This document shows, one piece after another, positions 31,526-39,749 of a stretch of DNA of 64,000 bases. The stretch spans positions 13,886-77,885 of the forward strand of contig DAWAJD010000005.1 of the NCBI GenBank assembly GCA_052289195.1. Direction: 5' to 3'. The notes under the pieces were generated by a model. It was given only the letters and a program-made list of their open reading frames with translations, ran no database searches and was not told the DNA's origin. Each line of letters opens with the position of its first letter. Position 1 is the stretch's first letter. Source of the stretch: UBA4644 sp900555855. GTDB taxonomy: Bacteria > Bacillota > Clostridia > Oscillospirales > Butyricicoccaceae. Both the position numbers and the translations under genes were made by a program.

Positions 31526-32701
31526 ATGGAAGATCGTTTTGTCTATGCGGACAACGCGGCGACCACCCCCATCCACGCCGATGTCCTGAATAAAATGATG
31601 CCCTTCCTCACCACGGAATACGGCAACGCCAGCACCCTTTACCGTCTGGGCCAGAGCAGCCACAAGGCGCTGGAGAATGCCCGGCAGGAGGTGGCGCTGC
31701 TGATGAACGCCGAGCCCGCGGAGATCACCTTCACCGGCTGCGGCAGCGAATCCGACAATCTGGCGCTGCGGGGCTATCTCCATTCCCGTCAGGCCAAGGG
31801 CAGGAAGCATCTTATCATCTCCACCATCGAGCACCACGCCATTCTCTACACCGCGCAGGCGCTGGAGAAGGAGGGCTTTGCGGTCACCTATCTGCCGGTG
31901 AATCAATACGGCCAGGTGGAGCCGCAGGCGCTGGAGCAGGCGATCCGGCCGGATACCGCGCTGGTCTCCATCATGTTTGCCAACAACGAGATCGGCACCA
32001 TCAATCCCGTGGCGGAGCTGGGCCGGGTCTGTCATGAAAAGGGCGTTGTGTTCCATACCGACGCCGTTCAGGCCTACGGTCATGTGCCCATCGATGTGAA
32101 GGCCATGAACATTGATATGCTTTCCCTCTCCGGCCATAAGATCAACGCCCCCAAGGGCGTGGGCGCCATCTATGTCCGCAAGGGCATCCGGCTGGAGCCT
32201 CAGCTCACCGGCGGCGGACAGGAGCGGGGCCTCCGCTCCGGCACGGAGAATATCGCCTCCATCGTGGGTCTGGGCGAAGCCGCCCGCCTGAAGCGGGTGA
32301 ATATGGAGCGGGAGACCGCCTATATCGGCGCGCTGTCCCGCAAGCTCATCGACGGCGTCCTGCAGCTGCCTCAGACCATCCTGACGGGCCATCCCACCCA
32401 GCGTCTGCCGGGCACCTGCTCCTTCTGCATCAACGCCATTGAGGGCGAGAGCCTGGTTTTGCGGCTGGACATGAACGGCATCTGCGCCAGCACCGGCTCC
32501 GCCTGCTCCACCGGCAGCCTGGATCCCAGCCATGTGCTGCTGGGCATCGGCCTGAGCCACGAGATCTCCCACGGCTCCCTGCGCCTGACGCTTGGGCCGC
32601 AGAACACGGAAGAGGATGTGGATTATATTTTGGAGCGCCTGAAGGGCGTCGTGGAGACGCTGCGGGCCATGTCTCCCATTTGGGATCCCAAACAGAACTG
32701 A
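31526..32701 (+). CDS. nifS: Cysteine desulfurase (NifS/IscS class)
   Basis: 391 residues. PLP enzyme that releases sulfur from cysteine as a persulfide for Fe-S assembly. DNAATTP at the N-terminus, HHA in the substrate pocket, the PLP lysine in SLSGHKINAPKG (about 204), and the mobile-loop Cys in ASTGSACSTGS (about 326) are all present. Its partner nifU follows 12 bp later. A second, distinct desulfurase gene sits next to thiI at 59 kb, so the two likely serve different pathways. Confidence 0.94.
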   Translation: MEDRFVYADNAATTPIHADVLNKMMPFLTTEYGNASTLYRLGQSSHKALENARQEVALLMNAEPAEITFTGCGSESDNLALRGYLHSRQAKGRKHLIISTIEHHAILYTAQALEKEGFAVTYLPVNQYGQVEPQALEQAIRPDTALVSIMFANNEIGTINPVAELGRVCHEKGVVFHTDAVQAYGHVPIDVKAMNIDMLSLSGHKINAPKGVGAIYVRKGIRLEPQLTGGGQERGLRSGTENIASIVGLGEAARLKRVNMERETAYIGALSRKLIDGVLQLPQTILTGHPTQRLPGTCSFCINAIEGESLVLRLDMNGICASTGSACSTGSLDPSHVLLGIGLSHEISHGSLRLTLGPQNTEEDVDYILERLKGVVETLRAMSPIWDPKQN

Positions 32702-32713
32702 GGAGGAACGAGC

Positions 32714-33196
32714 ATGGATTATTCTGCAAAAGTCATGGATCATTTTGCCCATCCCCGCAATGTGGGCGACCTGCCGGACGCCAACGCCGTTGGCGTGGTG
32801 GGCAATCAGAAGTGCGGCGATATTATGAAAATGATGATGAGGATCGAGGATGGCATCATCAAGGATGTGAAATTCCAGACCTTCGGCTGCGGCGCTGCCG
32901 TGGCCACCTCCTCCATGGCCACGGAGCTGGTGAAGGGCAAGTCCATTCAGGAGGCGCTCCAGCTCACCAACAAGGCCGTCATGGAAGCGCTGGACGGTCT
33001 GCCCCCCGTGAAGGTCCACTGCTCCGTTCTGGCGGAGGAGGCCATCCGGGCCGCGCTGGCGGATTATTATCAGCGGCAGGGCATCGACCCCAAGCCCATC
33101 GTGGGCTGCGACGCCAACTGCAGCAGCTGCCATGAGGACCACGGCCACGGCCATGAGGAGCCCCAGCCCTCTGAGCACTGCGACCCCGCCAAATAA
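32714..33196 (+). CDS. nifU: Fe-S cluster assembly scaffold NifU/IscU
   Basis: 160 residues. The IscU core holds the three ligand cysteines Cys34 (NQKCGD), Cys59 (FGCGAA) and Cys103 (VHCSVLAEEA), plus Asp36. Beyond the core (after about 128) is a metal-ligand-rich tail with five cysteines and several histidines (CDANCSSCHEDHGHGHEE...HCD). That is longer than the usual IscU end and could bind metal. AGGAGG precedes the start; cotranscribed with nifS. Confidence 0.93.
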   Translation: MDYSAKVMDHFAHPRNVGDLPDANAVGVVGNQKCGDIMKMMMRIEDGIIKDVKFQTFGCGAAVATSSMATELVKGKSIQEALQLTNKAVMEALDGLPPVKVHCSVLAEEAIRAALADYYQRQGIDPKPIVGCDANCSSCHEDHGHGHEEPQPSEHCDPAK

Positions 33197-33204
33197 CAAA
33201 GACA

Positions 33205-33241
33205 TGAAAAAAGAGCCTGCCCTGCGGCAGGCTCTTTTTTT
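33205..33241. terminator. Bidirectional terminator between nifU and the HMA gene
   Basis: Perfect 10-bp stem AGAGCCTGCC/GGCAGGCTCT (33212-33221, 33226-33235) flanked by A and T runs, so it serves both convergent genes. Confidence 0.9.
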
Positions 33242-33246
33242 CTTTG

Positions 33247-33507
33247 TCAGCGCTTTTTCCCAAGGCCAAACAGGCCCTTTTTTTCATAAGGATGGCTTTC
33301 CAGCCCCAAAAAGGTATAGCCGGTCTTTTCGATGGCGGCCTTCAGGGCGGCCTCGTCCGGCTGCTGCTGGCTGATCACCACAGTCTGCCCCTTTCCGTGG
33401 GACGCAGAGACCTTTTTCACCGGAACAGCGCTGCGGATGGCATTGCAGATGTGGGCTTCACACATGCCGCACATCATGCCGTCAATGCGGATAACGGTTT
33501 CAAACAT
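33247..33507 (-). CDS. Heavy-metal-associated (HMA) domain protein
   Basis: 86 residues. A ferredoxin-like HMA domain with the metal-binding MMCGMCE loop near residue 12, as in CopZ-type copper chaperones. The C-terminal tail (KKGLFGLGKKR) is basic. An in-frame start exists at 33534, but GGAGG lies immediately upstream of the codon at 33507, which is preferred. No copper ATPase gene is nearby. It is monocistronic, with a near-consensus promoter. Confidence 0.85.
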   Translation of the reverse strand: MFETVIRIDGMMCGMCEAHICNAIRSAVPVKKVSASHGKGQTVVISQQQPDEAALKAAIEKTGYTFLGLESHPYEKKGLFGLGKKR

Positions 33508-33560
33508 GGGATCCTCCTCCTGATGCTCCGACAAGCGGTTAAATTGCTCTAATCAACCGC

Positions 33561-33589
33561 AGTTTACCACTTCCCGCCGCCGTTGTCAA
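33561..33589 (-). promoter_or_regulatory. Promoter of the HMA gene
   Basis: On the minus strand, perfect TTGACA (33584-33589), 17 bp, then TAAACT (33561-33566). Confidence 0.8.
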
Positions 33590-33595
33590 GCGCGC

Positions 33596-33648
33596 AAAAA
33601 ACGGCAGCAGGAGCCCGGGGGCTTGCGCCTGCCCGGACTCCTGCCGCT
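33596..33648 (-). terminator. Terminator of the liv operon
   Basis: A long stem (about 33602-33619 with 33632-33648, few mismatches) is followed on the minus strand by six T (33596-33601), 40 bp past the livF stop. Confidence 0.8.
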
Positions 33649-33688
33649 GTATTATGAAGAAAGAAGCGAAAACGCGGGATCTGCCTTG

Positions 33689-34402
33689 TCAGCCGCCCAG
33701 ATAGGCCTTGCGTACTGCGTCGCTGGCCATCAGCTCCGCTCCCGTGCCGGAGAGGGAGATGCTGCCTGTCTCCAGGACATAGGCCCGGTCTGCTACGGAA
33801 AGCGCCGCCTGGGCGTTTTGCTCCACCAGAAGGATCGTGGTGCCTGCCGCATGGAGCTCGCGGATGATATCGAAGATCTGCTGCACCAAAATGGGCGCAA
33901 GGCCCATGGAGGGCTCGTCCAGCATCAGCAGCCTTGGCCTGGATATCAGCGCCCGGCCCATGGCCAGCATCTGCTGCTCGCCGCCGGATAGCGTCCCGGC
34001 CACCTGCTTATGCCGCTCCGCCAGACGGGGAAAGCGGCGATACACATCCTCGATGCCGGCCTGAATGGAGGAGGAGGGCTGGGTATAGGCGCCCATCTCC
34101 AGATTCTCCTCCACCGTCATTTCCAAAAACACATGCCGCCCCTCGGGGACCTGTGCCAGGCCGCGCTTGACGATCTTGTGGGGCGGAACGCCATGGAGGT
34201 CGTGACCGTCGAAGATCACGCTGCCGCTCTGAGGATGGAGCAGGCCGGAGACCGTGTTGAGCACGGTGGATTTTCCCGCGCCGTTGGCGCCGATGAGGGT
34301 GACGATCTCCCCCTCCCGGACCGCAAAGGAGACGCCCTTGACCGCGTGGATGCTGCCGTAATAGACCTGCAGGTCCTTCACCTGAAGCAATGCCTCGCTC
34401 AT
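33689..34402 (-). CDS. livF: Branched-chain amino-acid ABC transporter ATPase LivF
   Basis: 237 residues. Walker A GANGAGKS (about 38-45), signature LSGGEQQMLAMGRAL, Walker B LLMLDEPSMGLAP, the LivF form. It energises import of branched-chain or related amino acids. Overlaps livG by 4 bp and is the last gene of the operon. Confidence 0.94.
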   Translation of the reverse strand: MSEALLQVKDLQVYYGSIHAVKGVSFAVREGEIVTLIGANGAGKSTVLNTVSGLLHPQSGSVIFDGHDLHGVPPHKIVKRGLAQVPEGRHVFLEMTVEENLEMGAYTQPSSSIQAGIEDVYRRFPRLAERHKQVAGTLSGGEQQMLAMGRALISRPRLLMLDEPSMGLAPILVQQIFDIIRELHAAGTTILLVEQNAQAALSVADRAYVLETGSISLSGTGAELMASDAVRKAYLGG

Positions 34403-35244
34403 GCCTGCACCTCCTTGCTTTTGCCCAGATAGGCCTCAATGACCTGAGGATCGGACTGGATATCCTCCGGCGAGCCCTTGGCGATGAGCTTTCCAAAATT
34501 GAGAACGGCGATGCCCTCGCAGATGTTCATCACCAGATTCATATCGTGCTCGATGAGCAGGACGGCGATGCCGAAGGTGTCCCGGATGGTACGGATGTTT
34601 TCCATCAGCTCCGCCGTTTCTGAGGGGTTCATGCCCGCCGCCGGCTCGTCCAGCAGCAGCAGGCAGGGGTTGGTGGCCAGCGCACGGAGGATCTCCAGCC
34701 GGCGCTGGGCGCCGTAAGGAAGGCTGCCCGCCTTGTCCTCGGCGTATTTTTCCATGTGGAAGATGGAAAGCAGCTCCATGGCCCGCTCGTGGGCCACCCG
34801 CTCGCCTCTCCAGAAGGAGGGAAGACGGAAAATGCCGCTGAACATATTGTATTCGATCTGACTGTTCATGGCGACGGTGATGTTTTCTTCCACCGTCAGC
34901 TGGGAAAACAGCCGGATGTTCTGAAAGGTGCGGGCGATGCCCGCCCGGTTCACCTGGGCGGTGTTCAGGTCGTGGATGTCACGACCGTCCAGCAGGATGG
35001 TGCCGTGGGTGGGCTGATAGACCTTGGTGAGCAGGTTGAAGATGGTGGTCTTGCCTGCGCCGTTGGGGCCGATCAGGCCGGCAATCTCCGTGCGGCCCAC
35101 GGTGATGTTCAGATTATCCACCGCCTTGAGGCCGCCGAAGGTGATACCCAGATCGATGCACTCCAGAATGGGGGTCTTGTTCACATCCCGCTCCGGCAGC
35201 AGCGCCGTGCGCACCACCGGGATCAGCTTGGTTCGTTTCGACAT
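34399..35244 (-). CDS. livG: Branched-chain amino-acid ABC transporter ATPase LivG
   Basis: 281 residues. Walker A GPNGAGKT, the LivG-type signature LPYGAQRRLEILRALA in place of LSGGQ, Walker B LLLLDEPAAGMNPSE and the C-terminal VIEAYLG extension typical of LivG. It is 25-30 residues longer at the N-terminus than many LivG proteins (MSKRTKLIPVVRTALLPERD), a leader of unclear role. It abuts livM with no gap. Confidence 0.94.
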   Translation of the reverse strand: MSKRTKLIPVVRTALLPERDVNKTPILECIDLGITFGGLKAVDNLNITVGRTEIAGLIGPNGAGKTTIFNLLTKVYQPTHGTILLDGRDIHDLNTAQVNRAGIARTFQNIRLFSQLTVEENITVAMNSQIEYNMFSGIFRLPSFWRGERVAHERAMELLSIFHMEKYAEDKAGSLPYGAQRRLEILRALATNPCLLLLDEPAAGMNPSETAELMENIRTIRDTFGIAVLLIEHDMNLVMNICEGIAVLNFGKLIAKGSPEDIQSDPQVIEAYLGKSKEVQA

Positions 35245-36255
35245 TTACGCCGCCTCCCTTCCGGAGCGTTTCTTTTCCCGCTGCCGCTCGGCGATCCGCG
35301 CAGGATGCAGGGATTCTGCCAGCGCGCGGAGCTTGGGATTGTTGGTCACCAGCATCACCAGGATCAGCACCACGGCATAGACCAGCATCCGGTAATCCGC
35401 AAACTCCCGCATGGCCTCCGGCAGCGCCTGCAGCACCACCGCAGCCAGAATAGAGCCGGGAACGCTGCCCATGCCGCCCAGCACCACGATAACCAGGATC
35501 TCGATGGACATATTATAATCAAAGGCCGCGGCCTTCACATTGGCGAAGCAATGGCCGTAGAGCGCGCCGGCCGCGCCGGCAAAAAAGGCAGACAGCATGA
35601 AAACCGTCAGCTTATAGCGGGTCACATTGATGCCCACGCTTTCTGCGGCGATGCGATTGTCCCGGATGGCCATAATGGCCCGGCCATGCTTGGAGCGCTT
35701 CAAATGCATCATCACCAGCACCGTCAGCAGCACCAGCACCGCGCCATAGGGCAGCAGCATGGCTGCCTTGGAATAGATGGCGCCGGTATCCAGGCCCAAA
35801 GCGCCGCCGGTGACATTCAGATTCGTAATGATATTCTTCACGATCTCGCCGCAGGCCAGCGTTACGATGGCCAGATAGTCGCCCTTCAGCCGCAGGGCCG
35901 GCAGACCCACCAAAAGGCCAAACAGCGACGCCGTCAGCCCGCCCAGCAGCATGGAAAGGGGCAGCCGCACAAAAAGCGGCAGGCTGCCGCTGAGGGCGAT
36001 GGACAGCAGACAGCCGCTGAACAGGCCGACGGACATAAAGCCCGCATGGCCCAGGGAAAGCTCGCCCAGCAGACCGACCACCAGATTCAGCGAGACGGCC
36101 AGCACGATATAAACAGAAATAGGAAGCAGCATATTGGAGACCTGCCGGGTCAGACTGCCGCTGCTGAGCAGCAGACCCGCCGCCAGAAACGCGGCGGCGG
36201 TGAGCGCGAAGGTCACAAGATCGCCCACGCTTTTGCGCTTTTTACCTTTTGCCAT
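35245..36255 (-). CDS. livM: Branched-chain amino-acid ABC transporter permease LivM
   Basis: 336 residues, about nine membrane helices. The LGHAGFMSVGLFSGCLLS stretch and the EAA-like AIRDNRIAAESVGINVTRYKLTVFMLSAFFAG segment are typical of LivM. It pairs with LivH as the membrane channel. The C-terminus is strongly basic. Separated from livH by 5 bp. Confidence 0.94.
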   Translation of the reverse strand: MAKGKKRKSVGDLVTFALTAAAFLAAGLLLSSGSLTRQVSNMLLPISVYIVLAVSLNLVVGLLGELSLGHAGFMSVGLFSGCLLSIALSGSLPLFVRLPLSMLLGGLTASLFGLLVGLPALRLKGDYLAIVTLACGEIVKNIITNLNVTGGALGLDTGAIYSKAAMLLPYGAVLVLLTVLVMMHLKRSKHGRAIMAIRDNRIAAESVGINVTRYKLTVFMLSAFFAGAAGALYGHCFANVKAAAFDYNMSIEILVIVVLGGMGSVPGSILAAVVLQALPEAMREFADYRMLVYAVVLILVMLVTNNPKLRALAESLHPARIAERQREKKRSGREAA

Positions 36256-36260
36256 AGCCG

Positions 36261-37139
36261 TTACACCTTCTCGCTGATTTTTTTGCCCAGCAGACCCGTG
36301 GGCCGGACCACCAGCACCAGCACCAGAACGCCAAAAACGATGGCATCGGCCCAGAGGGTGGAGATATAGGTCTTGGAAAGCTGCTCGATGAGGCCCAGCA
36401 GGATGCCGCCCAGCATGGCTCCGGGGATGGAGCCGATGCCGCCGAACACGGCCGCCGTAAAGGCCTTGATGCCGGGCATGGCGCCGGTGGTGGGCTTGAT
36501 ATAGACATAGGACATTCCGTAGAAGATGCTGGCAAAGGCGGCCAGCGCAGAGCCGATGACAAAGGTCAGGGTGATGGTGCGATTGACGCTGATGCCCATC
36601 AGCGAGGCCGCCGCCTTATCCTCCGAGACGGCCCGCATCGCCTTGCCCAGCTTGGTCCTGTTGATAAACAGCGTCAGCCCCACCATAATGAGCGCGGTGG
36701 TGGCCAGCGTCAGAAGCGTGATGCCGCTCACCGTCACCGGCCCAAGCCGCAGCTCGGGCAGCGAGACCAGCGTGGGATAGGCCTTCTGCTGGGAGCCGAA
36801 GATCAGCAGCGCCAGATTTTGCAGCAGATAGCTGACGCCGATGGCCGTGATCAATACGCTGAGGGCCGGCGCCTGCCGCAGGGGCTTATAGGCAAAATGC
36901 TCGATGGTCATGCCCAGAAGGGCGCATACAGCCACACTGAGCACAATGGCGATCACCGGCGGCAGGCCAAGCTGCGTCACAGTCACAATGCCGGCGTAGG
37001 CGCCGATCATAATGATATCGCCATGGGCGAAGTTCAGCATCTTTGCGATGCCATAGACCATGGTATAGCCCAAAGCGATGAGGGCATAGATGCTTCCAAG
37101 GCTCAGGCCGCTGATCAGGGTCTGGATCAGTTTGATCAT
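36261..37139 (-). CDS. livH: Branched-chain amino-acid ABC transporter permease LivH
   Basis: 292 residues, about eight membrane helices. SLGSIYALIALGYTMVYGIAKMLNFAHGDIIMIGAY is the conserved LivH N-terminus, and MGISVNRTITLTFVIGSALA is the ATPase-contact loop. The frame is open further upstream, but AAAGGA before the codon at 37139 and the conserved N-terminus set this start. Confidence 0.94.
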   Translation of the reverse strand: MIKLIQTLISGLSLGSIYALIALGYTMVYGIAKMLNFAHGDIIMIGAYAGIVTVTQLGLPPVIAIVLSVAVCALLGMTIEHFAYKPLRQAPALSVLITAIGVSYLLQNLALLIFGSQQKAYPTLVSLPELRLGPVTVSGITLLTLATTALIMVGLTLFINRTKLGKAMRAVSEDKAAASLMGISVNRTITLTFVIGSALAAFASIFYGMSYVYIKPTTGAMPGIKAFTAAVFGGIGSIPGAMLGGILLGLIEQLSKTYISTLWADAIVFGVLVLVLVVRPTGLLGKKISEKV

Positions 37140-37238
37140 AATGAGATCCTTTCTTCCGGGCGCGTATATGCCCCGGGACCCGGAGGCCCCGGAGGCATCA
37201 CGCAAATGATAAGAGGGGGAAAAGAGAGAAGCTGCAGA

Positions 37239-38423
37239 TTATTTTGCGAAGGTGGTACCAACGCCGTCGCGGTACAGGATGGCGCTGGCCGCCTTCTGGG
37301 TGTTGCCGTCGGCTGTCCAGGTCATGGTGCCGGTAACGCCTTCCACGGTGATCTGGGTCATGGCCTGAGCCAGCGCCGCGCCGGATACATCGCCGCCGGC
37401 CTTTTCCACAGCGGCCTTCACGGCATAGACGGCGTCGTAGCCATCGGCGGCAAACTGATCGGGGGTCTCGTCGTTATAAGCGGCCTTGTAGGCGCTGACG
37501 AAGGCCTGGACCTTTTCATCGGAGGAATCGGCGGCAAAGGGCGTGAGCATCAGCACATTGTTTGCGATGGTGGGATCCTGCTCTACCTTGCCAAGGATGC
37601 CGTCCAGACCGTCGGCGCCGAAGAAGTAAACATCATCAGCAAACTTGCCCTTGGCCTGGGTCAGGAAGGTGGAAGCCTCCTCTGCGTAGATGGGGATAAA
37701 GACGACCTTGACGCCGGAAGCGACCAGTGCGTCGATCTGGGTGGAAAAGTCGGTGGCGGTGGTGGTGGTAAAGGTCTGGGTCTCCTTGATGGTCAGGTTC
37801 AGCTCTCCGGCCTTTTCCACAAAGGCGTTGTAGAGGCCCACGGAATAGTCGTAATCGCTCTCATAGAGGACGCCCACCTCGGTGGCCAGCTGATTGTCGC
37901 AGATATATTCCGCAGCAGCAGCGCCCTGATAGGAATCGTAGAAGCAGACGCGGAAGGCCTTGTCGTTGCCGTCGATGCACTTGTCGTTGGAGCCGGAGGG
38001 GGTCAGCAGAAGGATGTCGTCCTCCCGGGCCGCCGCCGTGACGGAGGCCATCTCACCGGAAAAGACCGTGCCCAGAGAGACCTGCATGCCATCGTCCATC
38101 AGCTTGCCGTAGGCGTTGACGGCGCTCTCGGGATCGCCCTGAGAATCCTGGAACTCCAGGGTCAGCTGCTTGCCGCCGACGCCGCCGTTCTGATTGATCT
38201 CTTCCACGGCCAGCTTGATGCCGTTCTGAACAGACAGGCCGTAGTTGGCATAGCCGCCGGTGAGGGGGCCGATGCAGCCCAGCTTCAGCGTGTCGCCGGA
38301 GGCTTGGGCGCCGCCGTTGGCGCTGCCGTTATTGTTTGTGTTGCCGTTGTTGTTCTGTCCGCAGGCAGCCAGGACAAATACCATGGCCGCGGCGAGGACT
38401 GCGCACAATACTTTCTTTTTCAT
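37239..38423 (-). CDS. livJ: Branched-chain amino-acid ABC transporter substrate-binding lipoprotein
   Basis: 394 residues. The signal peptide ends in a lipobox (VLAAC, Cys21), followed by an Asn/Gly-rich linker and a type I periplasmic-binding fold (LKLGCIGPLTGGYANYGLSVQNGIKLAVEEIN). Captures the substrate outside the membrane for LivHMGF. AAAGGAG is correctly spaced for the codon at 38423; an upstream in-frame start is less likely. First gene of the operon. Confidence 0.93.
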   Translation of the reverse strand: MKKKVLCAVLAAAMVFVLAACGQNNNGNTNNNGSANGGAQASGDTLKLGCIGPLTGGYANYGLSVQNGIKLAVEEINQNGGVGGKQLTLEFQDSQGDPESAVNAYGKLMDDGMQVSLGTVFSGEMASVTAAAREDDILLLTPSGSNDKCIDGNDKAFRVCFYDSYQGAAAAEYICDNQLATEVGVLYESDYDYSVGLYNAFVEKAGELNLTIKETQTFTTTTATDFSTQIDALVASGVKVVFIPIYAEEASTFLTQAKGKFADDVYFFGADGLDGILGKVEQDPTIANNVLMLTPFAADSSDEKVQAFVSAYKAAYNDETPDQFAADGYDAVYAVKAAVEKAGGDVSGAALAQAMTQITVEGVTGTMTWTADGNTQKAASAILYRDGVGTTFAK

Positions 38424-38473
38424 GTTTCCGTTCTCCTTTTGTTTCAAAAAATATCATCATGAAGTATATATAC

Positions 38474-38508
38474 AAAAAAGCGGCTCCGCCTTCCCCGGCG
38501 GAACCGCT
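38474..38508 (-). terminator. Terminator of the small membrane protein gene
   Basis: AGCGGCTCCGCC (38479-38490) pairs with GGCGGAACCGCT (38497-38508), with T6 on the minus strand. It separates this gene from livJ. Confidence 0.85.
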
Positions 38509-38525
38509 CTACTGTATCGAAGCAA

Positions 38526-38789
38526 TCATTCTTCCAACAGCAGACTTTTCCAACCAAGGGCATTGTTCCAGGCCAGCGTAATAATATACAGGCCAACCAG
38601 AATCAGCGCCAGTACCAGAATGGACAGGCGCAGGTTGAAAATCATGCAAATAGAAACGGACGCCAGAAGCATGGCGTCCATCAGCAGGAAAAAGCGGGCG
38701 GAGGAAGCGCAGCAGCAGGAAGCCTCCGCGCACTGAGCGGAAGCAAAAGAAGACTTGGTATTGCAGGCTTTTTCAGCAAAACGCTTCAT
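38526..38789 (-). CDS. Small Cys-rich two-helix membrane protein
   Basis: 87 residues from the ATG preceded by AAGGAGG. The N-terminal cytosolic part carries a cysteine cluster (CNTKSSFASAQCAEASCCCASS, five Cys within about 22 residues), then two adjacent membrane helices (about 33-52 and 55-75). I do not recognise the family. It has its own promoter and terminator, so it is a real independent gene. The cysteines could be for metal binding or acylation, which is inference only. Confidence 0.7.
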   Translation of the reverse strand: MKRFAEKACNTKSSFASAQCAEASCCCASSARFFLLMDAMLLASVSICMIFNLRLSILVLALILVGLYIITLAWNNALGWKSLLLEE

Positions 38790-38834
38790 GCTTCCGTCCT
38801 CCTTCCGAAAAACTGTTTCAAAAATGATGGTGCT

Positions 38835-38863
38835 ATTGTAGCGCCGTCGGTGCGGAAAGTCAA
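38835..38863 (-). promoter_or_regulatory. Promoter of the small membrane protein gene
   Basis: Minus strand TTGACT (38858-38863), 17 bp, TACAAT (38835-38840), 46 bp before the start. Confidence 0.8.
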
Positions 38864-38952
38864 TGTGCAAGCTTGACGAAACTTCGGCGAGGGCCCCTTT
38901 CGTTTTATATGATATTTTATACAGCGCCGTGGAAGAGACTGGCGCTGCATAC

Positions 38953-38981
38953 AAAAAGCCCCGGCTCCGAAGAGCCGGGGC
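38953..38981 (-). terminator. Terminator of hsp20
   Basis: Perfect 10-bp stem GCCCCGGCTC/GAGCCGGGGC (38958-38967, 38972-38981) with T5 on the minus strand. Confidence 0.9.
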
Positions 38982-38996
38982 AGGCCGGTCTGGCGG

Positions 38997-39440
38997 TCAT
39001 TCAATGGTGACGGAAGAGCTTTCCGGCAGCTGCTTCTGGGCTGCCTTGGGAACAGACAGCCGCAGGATGCCGTCTTCATACCGGGCGCCGATGTCCTCCG
39101 GACGCACATCGCGGCCCACATAGAAGGTCCTGCTGCAGGCGCCGGCATAGCGCTCCTGCCGGATGTATTTGCCCTTCTTGTCGCTTTCGTCCTTATCCAC
39201 GCCCTTGGCGGCGCTGATGGTCAGATAGCCGTCCTTCAGGTCTACGCTGACTTCGTCCTTCTTGAAGCCGGGCAGGTCGATATCCAGCTCATAGGAGCTT
39301 TCGTTTTCCCGCACATCGGTCTTCATCAGGTTCTTGCCGTGCTTGCCGTAAAGGGCATTGCGGGTCTGAGGAACCATCATGTCAAAGGGATCAGAGAAGA
39401 AGTCTTCAAAAAGGTTTTCACCAAAGATGCTGGGCAACAT
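38997..39440 (-). CDS. hsp20: Hsp20/alpha-crystallin small heat shock protein
   Basis: 147 residues. ATP-independent holdase. The alpha-crystallin domain (about 38-135) shows YELDIDLPGFKKDEVSVDLKDGYLTI and the terminal GILRLSVPK motif. The N-terminal arm starts MLPSIFGENLFEDFF. A CIRCE operator lies over its promoter about 130 bp upstream, so expression is likely repressed by HrcA and induced by protein-folding stress. Confidence 0.95.
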   Translation of the reverse strand: MLPSIFGENLFEDFFSDPFDMMVPQTRNALYGKHGKNLMKTDVRENESSYELDIDLPGFKKDEVSVDLKDGYLTISAAKGVDKDESDKKGKYIRQERYAGACSRTFYVGRDVRPEDIGARYEDGILRLSVPKAAQKQLPESSSVTIE

Positions 39441-39565
39441 AATTCATTCCTCCGTTTCAATTTGATCTCCGCCGGGGGAAGCCTCCCTGCGGCGGCAGGT
39501 GATCGAATGACATTTGTTCGTTCTCTTTCGGGGGATCCTTGCGTCCCTCTCTTAAGAACAGCTTC

Positions 39566-39607
39566 AGTATACCACGATTTTTAGCACTGTCAACGGGAGA
39601 GCGCTAA
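39566..39607 (-). promoter_or_regulatory. hsp20 promoter with CIRCE operator
   Basis: CIRCE-type repeat TTAGCACTG-N9-GAGCGCTAA at 39581-39607 (one mismatch per arm to consensus). On the minus strand, TTGACA (39588-39593) sits inside the operator, with TATACT (39566-39571) 16 bp away. HrcA binding would cover the -35. Confidence 0.9.
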
Positions 39608-39684
39608 TGTTCATAAATGCAGTACAGTCTGTTTACAAATCATCCGATTTTTCGCCGCCGAAGCCTGCCGCCGAAGGAATTCGA

Positions 39685-39713
39685 TTGACAAACTACCGTT
39701 CGGAAGCTACAAT
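39685..39713 (+). promoter_or_regulatory. Promoter and possible operator of the tetR operon
   Basis: Perfect TTGACA (39685-39690), 17 bp, TACAAT (39708-39713). The spacer contains the semi-palindrome CTACCGTTCGGAAG (39693-39706), a candidate autoregulatory site for the TetR protein. Confidence 0.8.
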
Positions 39714-39749
39714 AAAAGAAAATCGGGCAGGGAGGAGGCGGAAGGCCGC

